A stretch of 64,000 nucleotides of DNA from Candidatus Bathyarchaeota archaeon. GTDB lineage: Archaea; Thermoproteota; Bathyarchaeia; Bathyarchaeales; Bathycorpusculaceae. The stretch is taken from the NCBI GenBank assembly GCA_026014485.1, contig JAOZIE010000012.1, positions 1-64,000 on the forward strand, written 5' to 3'. The notes under the pieces are model-generated. The model was not told the origin of the DNA, made no database searches, and saw nothing but the letters and a program-made list of their open reading frames with translations. A program made the translations under genes and the position numbers. Shown here one piece after another: positions 43,134 through 52,628 of the stretch; position 1 is the stretch's first letter, and each line of letters starts with the position of its first letter.

Positions 43134-43670
43134 ATGGTTGGGAGCCGCTGGTTTTCGAGTTCCCGTTTGTTTTTAGGATTGGGGATTGCGCTTGTTGTTT
43201 TGGCGTTTGTCAGCTTTCCAATTAGAATACCTCTTCAGGCTCAGCCGGGGGATGTAGAGTACTATAGGGCAGGATGGCTTTTTGCGCCTATAGTCGGCGT
43301 GTGGGGACTTGCAAGCGCTGTTTTGGGGCTGGTTCAGTCTTCGCTGCCGAAAAATAAAATTGAAACTTACCTGCTGCCCGTCTTGGCGGTGGACAGCGTC
43401 GGCTTGGCGTATGCGGGTTATCTGGCGGTTGTTTTCGGTTCAGGCATAATACGCAGCGTTGGTAGAGGTGAACCGTTTTTTTGGGTTTACTTTGGCTTGT
43501 TTCTGGTGCCGAGCGTCTTGATTTATGCCTTCTCAATTAGGTTTATGCGGGCAAAAGAGAGAACGGAGTTTTTAAGAAACAAAAGGTGGAGGGCAACCGC
43601 CTTTGTTTTGTTGGCTGCGGTACCCCTATCTTATACCGCGGGGTTCCTTCTTATCCTGTACCTGCTGTGA
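43134..43670 (+). CDS. Hypothetical membrane protein (four to five helices)
   Basis: 178 residues with hydrophobic helices at about 11-30, 46-68, 77-101, 112-130 and 150-177. No family is recognised. The ATG at 43134 follows GGGAAGAGGT. It may be cotranscribed with the isomerase gene 88 bp upstream. Confidence 0.6.
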   Translation: MVGSRWFSSSRLFLGLGIALVVLAFVSFPIRIPLQAQPGDVEYYRAGWLFAPIVGVWGLASAVLGLVQSSLPKNKIETYLLPVLAVDSVGLAYAGYLAVVFGSGIIRSVGRGEPFFWVYFGLFLVPSVLIYAFSIRFMRAKERTEFLRNKRWRATAFVLLAAVPLSYTAGFLLILYLL

Positions 43671-43681
43671 GGCACCCATTT

Positions 43682-44737
43682 TTAGGCGGTTTGTGTGACG
43701 AATGTTTGGAAGGCCTCTTCAGCTGCCTCCAGCGCCATCATCTTAGGCGGATGTTTGAAACCGTAAGCGCAAACTGCGTCTACTGCGCCGCCCTGTTTCT
43801 TGTTGAGCGCCAGTTTCACGGCTCGCACTATGTCTAAGAGTACGCTGCCCGCGTTTGGGGCGTCTACGGTGCAGAATTTGAGGTCTATACGCATGGGGGC
43901 GTTGCAGAAGTATGTGCCGCTTATCCAGAAGTAGCTGTCACGTTTGTTCTGCAGAAAATCCACGTAATCTGTGGAGCCCGCAACCACTTCAGTTTTGTAT
44001 GGCAACGAGGAAGCTACAGCTTGAGTTTTAATTTCACGTTTGGAGTCGCGTGTCCGCTCCATGGTATCTAATGATTCGGTGCCGCCGCCTACGTCTAGCT
44101 GGTAGGTTTCATCAATTTTTACGCCGTTCTTGGAGAGCAACTGCAGCAGCGTCTTGTGCAGGGCAGTAGAGCCAACTTGGTCAACAAGGTCATCACCCAC
44201 CAAAGGTAATTTCGCGTCTGTGAAGCGTTTTACCCATTGGGCGTTGCTGGCTATGAAGGTGGGTGTAGCATTTACAAAGCCACAGTTTGCAGCCAATGCT
44301 TGGTGCGCGTAAAATTCGCAAGCTGCGGATGCCCCGCTTGGAAGCAAACATAAGACAATTTCGGCGCCTGCCTGTTTGAGAGCCGCTGCAACATCAGCGT
44401 CGGGGGCTTGGCTAATCTGCACGACATCTCTTGTGGATTCTCCTACACCATCAAACAGTGAACCCTTCTGTACAATTACCCCTGTATTGGGTACGTCAGC
44501 AACTTTAGGTACGTTGTTTGGGGATGCAAAAATGGCTTCAGAGAGGTCTTTGCCCACTTTGCTTGCGTTTACATCAAACGCCGCCACAACTTCTACGTCA
44601 CTGGGGGTTAAACCGCCTAAGCGGGGATTACGTAGCCCCGTATAGTCTTTTTGCTCAGGCTTACCGTAATATTGTAATCCTTGGATTAAGGCTGAAGCGC
44701 AGTTACCCACGCCAATTAATGCAACTTTGACTTTCGG
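43682..44737 (-). CDS. ino1: Myo-inositol-1-phosphate synthase
   Basis: 351 residues from the ATG at 44737 (MPKVKVALIGVGNCASALIQ, the Rossmann loop); 12 more codons are open upstream. Conserved parts are VVAAFDVNASKVGKDLSEAI, LPSGASAACEFYAHQAL, FVNATPTFIASN, GDDLVDQVGSTALHKTLL, LDVGGGTESLD and the C-terminal SVLLDIVRAVKLAL. It converts glucose-6-P to inositol-1-P with NAD, for archaeal inositol phospholipids. AAGGTGGCG precedes the start. Confidence 0.92.
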   Translation of the reverse strand, partial: PKVKVALIGVGNCASALIQGLQYYGKPEQKDYTGLRNPRLGGLTPSDVEVVAAFDVNASKVGKDLSEAIFASPNNVPKVADVPNTGVIVQKGSLFDGVGESTRDVVQISQAPDADVAAALKQAGAEIVLCLLPSGASAACEFYAHQALAANCGFVNATPTFIASNAQWVKRFTDAKLPLVGDDLVDQVGSTALHKTLLQLLSKNGVKIDETYQLDVGGGTESLDTMERTRDSKREIKTQAVASSLPYKTEVVAGSTDYVDFLQNKRDSYFWISGTYFCNAPMRIDLKFCTVDAPNAGSVLLDIVRAVKLALNKKQGGAVDAVCAYGFKHPPKMMALEAAEEAFQTFVTQTA

Positions 44738-44886
44738 CATCCATCGCCACCTTATTTGGCTTTTCTTATTCACGATTGCCTATAAAAGGATACGGTGAAG
44801 TAAAGAAAGGCGGCATCTTTGCAGAGGGAAAACAAAGCTCAGGCTTTTATTCGCAAGCTAACACTGTATAGGGGGAGATAAGATAC

Positions 44887-45567
44887 ATGAGGGTTTTTGA
44901 AAGAGCAGGTCCAGTGAACACTAGCCAAGTTGTGGATGCTGCAGCGGATGCCGCGGCTCGTGTAGACAGCGTGGTTGTTGCTTCGGTTACGGGTGAAAGC
45001 GCGGTCAAGGTTGCACAGAAAATTCGGGATAAAAAAGTTGTCTGCGTGACCTGTCCTCAGGGTATGAGTTGGCAGGTGAATAACATGGGTGAGGATGTGT
45101 TTGCGGAAATCCCCGAGTTGCGGCAAAGGCGTGATGCATGGGTTAGAAGGGGACTTGAGGAGGTGCCTATGTGTATCACGCAGGAAAATCAACAGAAGCT
45201 AAAAGAGCTCAAAGTTGAAGTTGTACGGGGAACAATACCGCTTTTTGGACCAAGCTTTTCCATGAGAAGCCACCTACAGAAAACCACCGCTCTTGACGTA
45301 ATGGCGAAAACCCTTGAATTAATCTCCACAGGCACACTGGTATGCATGGAAACGGTGCTTATGGCAACCGATGCAGGAATAATACCCCAACACAAACGGG
45401 TTCTTACATGTGCAGGCACAGAAATGGGGCTTGACACAGCATGGATTACGAGAAACTGCCCATCAGCCCAACTGTTTCACCCCACCGAAGGCTTCAGATT
45501 CTTAGAGTGCCTAGCCAAGCCAGAACTCTCCCAAATTCCACGCATAAACGCAAAATACCTACGCTAA
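44887..45567 (+). CDS. Pyruvate-kinase alpha/beta-domain-like protein
   Basis: 226 residues. The N-half resembles the C-terminal (allosteric) domain of pyruvate kinase: RVFERAGPVNTSQVVDAAA, DSVVVASVTGESAVKVAQKI and KVVCVTCPQGM. The rest (TALDVMAKTLELIS, CMETVLMATDAGIIP, VLTCAGTEMGLDTAWI) belongs to the same stand-alone archaeal family. No catalytic barrel is present, so it is not a kinase. A nucleotide- or metabolite-binding role is possible. Confidence 0.8.
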   Translation: MRVFERAGPVNTSQVVDAAADAAARVDSVVVASVTGESAVKVAQKIRDKKVVCVTCPQGMSWQVNNMGEDVFAEIPELRQRRDAWVRRGLEEVPMCITQENQQKLKELKVEVVRGTIPLFGPSFSMRSHLQKTTALDVMAKTLELISTGTLVCMETVLMATDAGIIPQHKRVLTCAGTEMGLDTAWITRNCPSAQLFHPTEGFRFLECLAKPELSQIPRINAKYLR

Positions 45568-45786
45568 AACCCACCTATATTTTGCCCAGCCAACACCAAA
45601 CACCTGTGCTCATCACCATTCACCAACCTATCAGCAGCCTATTAGGAGCCCAATAGCCATTCAATGTAGAAACCTATAGAGGGGTCTATACGCACACTCA
45701 ATACTAAACTGCCATGAGAAATTTGTTGAACTCTAGCAAGCTTTAACTTCTTAGGGGCATCTAAGCTAAAAACGGGTCGTTAATCA

Positions 45787-47562
45787 ATGAGCGATGAAGT
45801 CAAGTGTGACAAATCTCCATGTGACAAGTTCACAGCAATCAATGAGTTAGCCCGGCGCAGAGGCTTCTTTTGGAATTCATATGAGATTTACGGCGGAGCA
45901 GGCGGATTCGTCGCGTACGGTCCACTGGGCACCCGCCTAAAACAGAACATTGAGAACAAGCTCCGCGAACTCTTCGTGAAGCAGACTGGCATCCTTGAGA
46001 TGGAGTCCAGCGTTATCACGCCTGGCAAGGTGTTTGAGGCTTCAGGGCATGTTGACCACTTCAAGGAGCCCATGGTGGAATGCGTAAAATGCAACAGGCG
46101 GTTCCGCGCCGACCACCTGCTGGAGGAATACGCCAAGATATCTTGTGTACAGGCAGAGAAGATGACGCTAAAAGAAGTTCAAGCTGCCTTAGAAGAGAAC
46201 GGCGTCACCTGCCCCGACTGCGGCGGAGGCTTCAGGGCACCCCAGCAGTTCTTAACCATGTTCACGACAACCATCGGCCCCTACTCTGGCGCAACAGGCT
46301 ACGGCAGACCCGAAGCAGCACAGGGCATATTCGTCGAGTTCAACAGGCTCTACTCGGCGGCCCGCGAAAAACTGCCGTTTGGCGTCATCCAAATTGGGCA
46401 TGCGTTGCGCAACGAGATTTCTCCTCGGCAGGGTCTGATTAGGCTGCGGGAATTCACCATCTGCGACTTAGAGTTCTTCTTTGACCCCGAAGAACCCAGC
46501 TGCCACCTGCTCAAAGAAGTAGAAACCGAGGTCTTGCCCATGTTGCTCTGTGACAAACGAGAAAAGGACTGCGAGGACATAACCAACTTCACGGTTCGAG
46601 AGGCACTAGACAAAGGTGTTATCCACAGCGAATGGCAAGCTTTTTTCATGGCTATGGCAAAACGTTTGCTGACGGAAATCGGGGTACCCGCCGAGAAACA
46701 GCGGTTCATCGAGAAGCTTCCATGGGAAAAAGCCCACTACAGCAGCCAAAGCTTCGACCAGGAAGTGCTGCTTGACCGCTACGGTTGGACAGAAGTTTCA
46801 GGGCACGCTCACCGCACCAACTTCGACTTAGGCTGCCACATGAAAGCCAGCGGCACCGACATGATAGTCTTCAAAGAATACCCTAACCCCGTGGAAACCG
46901 AACAGCTTACAGTTAAACCTGTCCTGGCAAAGCTGGGTCCAGTGTTCAAGAAGGACGCAGGCAAAGTCGGGGAACTGCTCGCCAAAGCCGACCCCAAAAC
47001 AGTTGAGGCAGCGCTCAAGAAAGACGGTTTCTTCATGGTTGAAGGCTTTAAGGTGCTTTCGGAGCAGGTGCAGATTGCGCCGCAGAAAGTGGTTGTGCGG
47101 GGCAGGCATTTTGTGCCGCATGTGGTGGAGCCCAGTTTCGGCTCAGACAGGCTTTTCTATGTGGCGTTGGAGTACGCTTACGGCATAAAGGAAGACCGGG
47201 TCGTTATGAGTTTCCCAAGGAGCATAGCCCCCGTGCAGGTCGGGGTTTACCCGTTGATGAGCAAAGACGGTTTAGCTGAGAAAGCCCAAGAAATCCGCAA
47301 GAGGCTAGCCGAGGCAGGCTTCATGGTGGAGTATGACGAGGCAGGCTCTATAGGCAGACGCTACGCGCGCGCAGACGAAGCAGGTATCCAACTGGGCATA
47401 ACCGTAGATTACGAATCCTTAACTCAGGACACCGTGACGATTCGCGACCGAGACTCTTGGCAACAGGTCAGAAGCGAAATCAAAGCTTTACCTGAACTGT
47501 TATACAGTTACTTCCAGCGAAAAATAAACTTTGAAGATTTAGGCACATTAGTTAAGTGTTAA
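45787..47562 (+). CDS. glyS: Glycyl-tRNA synthetase (alpha2, archaeal/eukaryotic type)
   Basis: 591 residues. The class II core starts ARRRGFFWNSYEIYGGAGGF, then motif 2 (GHALRNEISPRQGLIRLREF) and motif 3 in VEPSFGSDRLFYVALEYAY. A CxxC pair (CVKCNRRF / CPDCGGGF) lies in the insertion, and the anticodon-binding domain (PVQVGVYPLM, YDEAGSIGRRYARADEAG) closes the protein. It charges tRNA-Gly. The first gene of a run with the DUF47 and endA genes (72- and 17-bp gaps). Confidence 0.95.
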   Translation: MSDEVKCDKSPCDKFTAINELARRRGFFWNSYEIYGGAGGFVAYGPLGTRLKQNIENKLRELFVKQTGILEMESSVITPGKVFEASGHVDHFKEPMVECVKCNRRFRADHLLEEYAKISCVQAEKMTLKEVQAALEENGVTCPDCGGGFRAPQQFLTMFTTTIGPYSGATGYGRPEAAQGIFVEFNRLYSAAREKLPFGVIQIGHALRNEISPRQGLIRLREFTICDLEFFFDPEEPSCHLLKEVETEVLPMLLCDKREKDCEDITNFTVREALDKGVIHSEWQAFFMAMAKRLLTEIGVPAEKQRFIEKLPWEKAHYSSQSFDQEVLLDRYGWTEVSGHAHRTNFDLGCHMKASGTDMIVFKEYPNPVETEQLTVKPVLAKLGPVFKKDAGKVGELLAKADPKTVEAALKKDGFFMVEGFKVLSEQVQIAPQKVVVRGRHFVPHVVEPSFGSDRLFYVALEYAYGIKEDRVVMSFPRSIAPVQVGVYPLMSKDGLAEKAQEIRKRLAEAGFMVEYDEAGSIGRRYARADEAGIQLGITVDYESLTQDTVTIRDRDSWQQVRSEIKALPELLYSYFQRKINFEDLGTLVKC

Positions 47563-47634
47563 GGGGGTAGCTTTTTTAATGCACCCACACACTACCAATA
47601 GGAAAACCAGCGTTGAATATGGATGGAATGAGAG

Positions 47635-48294
47635 ATGGTACTTCCAGCAGAAACAGAAGAGCGTGTCAAACGTCGGGCTTTAGCCGCCTGCCAAGATAAC
47701 CTACGCAGAGTGCTGGAGGTCACCCGAAAAATCCCCCAGATGGCTGAACACTTCGCCCGAGGCGACAAAGAAGCGGCTAGGCAACTTTTCAGCGAAATCA
47801 AAAAAGGGGAAGAAGAAGTCATCAAAGCCAGACAACTCGTCAGCAAAGAACTAGCTGAGATAGGCGCCATCCTCATCAGCCGAGAAGACTTCCTTAGATT
47901 CACAAATTTAACCAGCGAAATCGCGGATTTTTCCGAAGGCATAGCTTTTTACCTTGTTGAAATAATGGAGCACAACTGGAACGTCCCCGCAGACGTACGC
48001 AATGACCTCCAAAAACTCGCCGACTCCGTTTTGGACGCGGTGCTTAAGCTCAGAGAAACCATGATGGTTCTAAGCTACGGCTCCACTAAAACGCTGGAGA
48101 AAGCCAAAGATGTTGAGATTGCCGAGAGAGTTGTGGACGAACACTACCGCGCCTTGGCGATAAAAGTTCTCAGCAGCAAAATGGACTTGCCCGCGCTGCT
48201 TCTCATGAGGGATGTTCTGCAGCTACTGGAGAACTCAGCTGACAAAGCCGAGGACGCCGCAGACGCCGCTAGACTGCTTTCCTTCATAATGTAG
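47635..48294 (+). CDS. DUF47/TIGR00153 PhoU-like protein
   Basis: 219 residues, almost wholly helical with the PhoU-like metal-binding repeats EIADFSEGIAFYLVEIMEHN and LENSADKAEDAADAARLL, whose acidic residues bind metal clusters in PhoU folds. DUF47 proteins are often linked to phosphate transporters; here the neighbours are GlyRS and EndA instead. The ATG at 47635 is preceded by GGAATGAGAG. Confidence 0.85.
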   Translation: MVLPAETEERVKRRALAACQDNLRRVLEVTRKIPQMAEHFARGDKEAARQLFSEIKKGEEEVIKARQLVSKELAEIGAILISREDFLRFTNLTSEIADFSEGIAFYLVEIMEHNWNVPADVRNDLQKLADSVLDAVLKLRETMMVLSYGSTKTLEKAKDVEIAERVVDEHYRALAIKVLSSKMDLPALLLMRDVLQLLENSADKAEDAADAARLLSFIM

Positions 48295-48311
48295 GTGCAG
48301 GCGGCGGTTCT

Positions 48312-48887
48312 ATGCCCAAAAAGCCCCAGAAACCACAGAAAATCGGCGTGGAACTTCTCGAAAACTTTCTGGTCGTCTGGGACTCCACATCTGGCTCGCA
48401 GCTCTACAAAAACGGGTACTACGGCAAACCTTTGGGCATTGCAAAACCTAAGATTCCAGAGTTTGATGTTCCGCTGATTCTGGATTTAATGGAAGGCGTC
48501 TACCTTACCGAGAAAGGTACCATAACCGTTTTTGAAGGCACAAAGAAAACCAAAGTCGGCTTGGTAAAGCTGAAGCAGAAAGCAAAGCAGCTCTACAGCG
48601 AATTCGACGAGAAATACACCGTATATCAAGACCTACGGGATAGCGGCTTAATTGTCACTCCTGGAATAAAGTTCGGCTGCGACTTCGCCGTCTACAAGTA
48701 CGGTCCAGGCGTGGAACACGCGCCCTACATGGTTTCAGTTAAAACGGCCAGTGCAGATATCTCAGCAACGGAAATCGTGAAGGCGGGGCGGCTGGCAACG
48801 ACCGTTCGGAAACGGTTCATAATTGCGGTTCCTGGACTGGGCGAAGATAAAGTGAAGTATCTGATTTTCAAGTGGTTTAAAGCCTAA
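48312..48887 (+). CDS. endA: tRNA-splicing endonuclease
   Basis: 191 residues, the homotetramer-type length. The catalytic triad is readable: Y128 in DFAVYKYG, H136 in VEHAPYMV and K167 in TTVRKRFIIA. The N-terminal domain has YGKPLG and EGVYLTEKG. The enzyme removes tRNA introns at bulge-helix-bulge sites. It lies 17 bp after the DUF47 gene, in one operon with glyS. Confidence 0.94.
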   Translation: MPKKPQKPQKIGVELLENFLVVWDSTSGSQLYKNGYYGKPLGIAKPKIPEFDVPLILDLMEGVYLTEKGTITVFEGTKKTKVGLVKLKQKAKQLYSEFDEKYTVYQDLRDSGLIVTPGIKFGCDFAVYKYGPGVEHAPYMVSVKTASADISATEIVKAGRLATTVRKRFIIAVPGLGEDKVKYLIFKWFKA

Positions 48888-48898
48888 CCCTTGGTGCC

Positions 48899-50194
48899 TC
48901 AGTTTGTTATCAGGATTTGGTTGAAGAAGTCGCCTCTGACATGCTGATGGGGATAAATTTTTGATGCCATTAGTGAACTGCCTTCTTCGATGGTGACGTC
49001 GTCGGCGACAACGGAGACTTCTCCAAGCTTGGTTTGTTTACGCATACTTGAAGACACCGTGGTGTGTCTGCCGATGATGCTTTCCCGTATTTGAGCGTGC
49101 TCTCCGATGGTGGCGCGGTCCATGATGGCGGAGTTCTCTATGACGGCGCCTTTACCGATTCGGGTGAAGTTGTCTATGCAGGAATCCACGATTTTCACGT
49201 TGTCATCAATTTCGCAGTGTCGCCCAATCAGAACGGCTCCTTCGATTTCGATTTTGCCCTGCCTAATCTTGCGCACAATCTCTTGTCTTCTGATGGCGGC
49301 GTCGTTGCTTTCGCCCTGAACCCAAATCTTCTTGTCGGGGCTGATTCTGCCGCCGAATTCAGTGAGCATCTTAAAGCCGCCGTGCAGCAGGTTTTTCATG
49401 GCTTCCAGATAGTTTTTGGGTGTACCCACATCGAACCAGCTGCCTTTCAGCGTGTAACCGTAAACTGGACGCCCCGTCTGTGTCATGTAGGGGATGAAGT
49501 CGTAGCCGAAATCAAGGCGGTGCTTCTCGGCAGCTATGTTTTTGATGCCGCTTTCTTTGAATACCTTTTTGATTTCAGGTGAAACCACGTACAAACCTGT
49601 GTTGGCAAGGTTGCTTGGCGCGTCTTTAGGCAAGGGTTTTTCGACGAATCGTTTGATGCGGCTGTTTTTGTCGATGTCTGCTATGCCTAAGCCTTCCACG
49701 TTGTCCACCTCGCGTAGAACAATGGACATGAGGGCTCCTTTATCGCGGTGGAACTGCATGATGTCTTTCACGTCTATGTCAAAGATGTTGTCGCCCTGCA
49801 CTGCGAAAACAGGAGTGTTCACCTCGTAGTAGTCCATGTTGATGCGGGCTGAGTCGGCGCTGCCGATGTCCTCCACGTTAGGCTGATATTTAATGTGAAT
49901 ACGGGGTTTAATGTTGTATCGAACTGAGAAGCCGTATCCTGACTCAAAATAGTCGTACAGGTCACGATAGTTAGTGTAACCCTTCACGCCAAAGATAAAG
50001 TGGCGTATACCCTGATTTGCAAGCGACAACAACGAAAACTCCACCAGAGGTCGGTTCAGCAACCTAATGCAGGCTTTGCTTGTCTCAGCCGTGAGGGGCA
50101 GCAACCGCGTTGCTTTACCGCCCACCGGAATTATAACTCTTATCCGTTCCGGGTCGTAGTTATCTCCAACCAATGGTGCGTAGTTGTCGCTCAA
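48899..50194 (-). CDS. Sugar-phosphate nucleotidyltransferase with left-handed beta-helix
   Basis: 431 residues. The catalytic loop is IPVGGKATRLLPLTAETSKA (about residues 20-39), followed by NRPLVEFSLLSLANQG, AVQGDNIFDIDV (metal site) and VEKPLPKDAPSNLANTGLYV. The C-terminal part (about 300-420) has hexapeptide repeats (IEGAVLIGRHCEID, IGKGAVIENSAIMDRATIG). It makes an NDP-sugar (glucose, mannose or GlcNAc), and the exact sugar cannot be read. It supplies precursors for surface glycans. Confidence 0.88.
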   Translation of the reverse strand: MSDNYAPLVGDNYDPERIRVIIPVGGKATRLLPLTAETSKACIRLLNRPLVEFSLLSLANQGIRHFIFGVKGYTNYRDLYDYFESGYGFSVRYNIKPRIHIKYQPNVEDIGSADSARINMDYYEVNTPVFAVQGDNIFDIDVKDIMQFHRDKGALMSIVLREVDNVEGLGIADIDKNSRIKRFVEKPLPKDAPSNLANTGLYVVSPEIKKVFKESGIKNIAAEKHRLDFGYDFIPYMTQTGRPVYGYTLKGSWFDVGTPKNYLEAMKNLLHGGFKMLTEFGGRISPDKKIWVQGESNDAAIRRQEIVRKIRQGKIEIEGAVLIGRHCEIDDNVKIVDSCIDNFTRIGKGAVIENSAIMDRATIGEHAQIRESIIGRHTTVSSSMRKQTKLGEVSVVADDVTIEEGSSLMASKIYPHQHVRGDFFNQILITN

Positions 50195-50300
50195 AATGTT
50201 TCACCTGCAAATGTAGATAGTACTTTAACTCGGGATGTAATTAACCTTTTTAACATTAAAATCTGCAGATTTCAGGGAAAAACAAGCCTAAAAACCAGTT

Positions 50301-50660
50301 TCACAGCTTCTCCAGCGCCGCCTTTAAGACTACAGCATTATTGTGCAGGGGGTCTCGAGCGGAATAAACCAAGGTTACAGTGCCTTTTTCTTTTTCCAGC
50401 CGCTTGATTTCGCCCAGCAGGTCTTTTTTTGCGGAGAGCTCCAGTTGGTAGGTTCTTTGGAATTCGTCCCAGTTTTCAGGTTCATGGCTGAACCGCCGCC
50501 GCAACTCGGCGCTGGGCGCTACCTCCTTCATCCACTGGGCAAGGCGGGCTTTTGCTTTAGACATACCTCTGGGCCACAGGCGGTCAACAAGAATACGAAA
50601 ACCATCATCATCACTTGCCAAATCATATACTCGTTTGATTTTTATCAAAAAATCCGCCAC
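50301..50660 (-). CDS. DUF488 protein
   Basis: 119 residues of the YeaO-like DUF488 family: IKRVYDLASDDDGFRILVDR, LWPRGMSKAKARLAQWMKEV, LRRRFSHEPENWDEFQRTY and TLVYSARDPLHNNAVVL. The conserved Arg/His/Asp residues suggest an enzyme, but none has been assigned. It stands alone. Confidence 0.88.
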   Translation of the reverse strand: MADFLIKIKRVYDLASDDDGFRILVDRLWPRGMSKAKARLAQWMKEVAPSAELRRRFSHEPENWDEFQRTYQLELSAKKDLLGEIKRLEKEKGTVTLVYSARDPLHNNAVVLKAALEKL

Positions 50661-50855
50661 TTAAAGCACATCTTACGAGTGCTTATATGTTTTACGCAGG
50701 GCACCAGCTTTTCCTTTGAATAACCCACTGATTTAGCAGGTTACCTAAAGATACGTACTGTAAAGAAGCATTTGGCGTCAACGGGAAGAGCGGTGTAAAT
50801 GGGAAAAGCTTTTCAGGTTCAGGGTCTAGATGTGTTCTCGCACTAGGGGAAATAC

Positions 50856-51758
50856 ATGAACATTAAACTTCCTTCCGAGCAAGCTGTTGTTAAGGCGTTT
50901 GCGGAAGCAAGCCAAGCTCTGGGGGTAGAGCAAGTTGATGACAGCTTGAAGGATTTAGTAATCTATGAAATGACGGATGGCATGAGGACATCAACGCAGC
51001 TGGAGGGGGATAACGCCTACTTTGACGGCGGAATATTCTGTTTAAGATTCATCCACATGCTTAGAATCCTTGGCATGTCATCCTGCTACGTTAACGTCAT
51101 CGAAGAAAAGCACACGCACCGAGAAAACTACACTCACATCTTTGGGGGACTCAGAAAACTGTACCCTATATACGAGGAGTACGCACAGCAGCACAACGTG
51201 AGGCTGATTTTTCTGGGTGACTTGGAGGGGTCGCTGGAGCCGAAAGGCTACGAGGGAAACTTCTCGCAAGCCCTGAAGCATCTGGAAAGCAAAACTGAAA
51301 AGAACTCGGGGTTCACAGCGTATTTCTTGATTAACTACTCTCTTGACTGGGCGATGAAAAACGAATCCAAATTCGCGTCTATGCCTATGCTGGATGTTAC
51401 GGTTCGCCACACTAAATTCCAGTTCCCCACAGGCATGATGCTGCCCGCCGCGAAGTCAGATTTCTGCAGCCTCATATACGTTCAGCAGGGCTCCGCGGGC
51501 ACAACATGGAGCGACGAGCAAATCATCCAGCTAATCACGCTTGCCCTAAGAAGCAAACTTCTCAACAACGGAACACAGTACCTGAAATGCTACAAGGAAG
51601 GCGAAAAAGACGCAATCAGGTCCAAACGAGAAACCGAGCTGTTCATGGTTCACCGCAAACTCAACGCCGAAAAAGCAGCAGAGGCTTCTGGGGGGGCGGT
51701 CAGCACGAAGCGGGCGATTCTCGCGGGACCTGCGGGACCCGAAATATACGAGTTCTAG
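50856..51758 (+). CDS. Divergent cis-prenyltransferase (UppS)-like protein
   Basis: 300 residues. Blocks line up in order with undecaprenyl/polyprenyl diphosphate synthases: MTDGMRTS (cf. MDGNGRW), DGGIFCLRFIHMLRILGMSS (cf. G...L..V...C...GI), VRLIFLGDLEGSL (cf. V...GDL..L), SKTEKNSGFTAYFLINYSLDW (cf. T..N....LN...NYG) and DVTVRHTKFQFPTGMMLPAA (cf. D..IRTSGE.RLS.FLLWQ). The catalytic Asp is kept, but the usual NGRW, NxRTSGE and FPxF residues are changed. It lies 11 bp before the UbiA-type gene. It may be a lipid-binding or specialised prenyl enzyme. The assignment is by eye and tentative. Confidence 0.55.
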   Translation: MNIKLPSEQAVVKAFAEASQALGVEQVDDSLKDLVIYEMTDGMRTSTQLEGDNAYFDGGIFCLRFIHMLRILGMSSCYVNVIEEKHTHRENYTHIFGGLRKLYPIYEEYAQQHNVRLIFLGDLEGSLEPKGYEGNFSQALKHLESKTEKNSGFTAYFLINYSLDWAMKNESKFASMPMLDVTVRHTKFQFPTGMMLPAAKSDFCSLIYVQQGSAGTTWSDEQIIQLITLALRSKLLNNGTQYLKCYKEGEKDAIRSKRETELFMVHRKLNAEKAAEASGGAVSTKRAILAGPAGPEIYEF

Positions 51759-51769
51759 CAAGGTGAAAC

Positions 51770-52612
51770 TTGACGAGCAAAGCCTCCGCCATTTTTAGTC
51801 TTGGAAGACCCTTCACGTCGCTGCTTGGGGCAGTGGCGATTTTCGCGGCGAGCTTTGTAGGCGCAGGAACCAGCCTTGGAAACTACTGGATAGGCGTAGC
51901 CCTCGGAGTAGCCATAGGATACCTGTTCACTTCGGCAAGCAACGCCTTAAACGACTACTACGACCGCGACATAGACCGCGTCAACCACCCCGAAAGACCC
52001 CTCCCCTCAGGCAGAATCAGCCCAAAAACCGCACTAGTTTTTTCCGCCACAGCGTTCGGCATCTCAATTGCCCTCGCCATCGTGCTAGCTATCGTTGCTG
52101 GATTAGTCACGTTTGGCGTTTTTTTGGCGGCGTTAGCGGTTCAAGTCGCCTACGATTTGAAAGTAAAAAAAATCAAAACCATCGGGAACCTCTTCATCGG
52201 ATTCCAGACCGTTCTGGCATTTCTCTTCGGCGGCGTAATCGTTAACAACCTTGGTCCAGTGGCGTTCATGGCGTCAGCGTCTTTTCTGGCTATAACGGCG
52301 CGGGAGGTCGTCAAAGACGTCGAAGACATCAAAGGCGACGTGGACAAGGTCAGCCTGCCCAAACTCATCGGCGTAAAAAACGCCAACTTCATCGCGCTGA
52401 CGCTTATTTCGCTTGCACTCGCCCTCAGCATAATTGCCTACTACCCGCTGGGCATATTGGGGGTAGGCTACTTTGTTGTGGTGCTTGTGGCTGATGCGGT
52501 TTTCGTCGGTTCGATGCCGCTGCTGTTTAGAAACCCCAATGCGGCAAGGAAAACATGGAAGTACGCCATGCTGTTGGCGCTGATTGCTTTCGTAGTCGGC
52601 GGAGTCGCATAA
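51770..52612 (+). CDS. UbiA prenyltransferase, likely digeranylgeranylglyceryl phosphate synthase
   Basis: 280 residues with eight to nine transmembrane helices. The first Asp motif is NALNDYYDRDIDRVNHPERP (about 59-78) and the second is DVEDIKGDVDK (about 181-191). PLPSGRIS and the helix pattern match archaeal DGGGP synthases, which add the second geranylgeranyl chain of the ether lipid. The start is TTG at 51770, following AAGGTGA. It is in an operon with the cis-prenyltransferase-like gene. Confidence 0.85.
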   Translation: MTSKASAIFSLGRPFTSLLGAVAIFAASFVGAGTSLGNYWIGVALGVAIGYLFTSASNALNDYYDRDIDRVNHPERPLPSGRISPKTALVFSATAFGISIALAIVLAIVAGLVTFGVFLAALAVQVAYDLKVKKIKTIGNLFIGFQTVLAFLFGGVIVNNLGPVAFMASASFLAITAREVVKDVEDIKGDVDKVSLPKLIGVKNANFIALTLISLALALSIIAYYPLGILGVGYFVVVLVADAVFVGSMPLLFRNPNAARKTWKYAMLLALIAFVVGGVA

Positions 52613-52628
52613 GCTCAGTTGACTTGCA

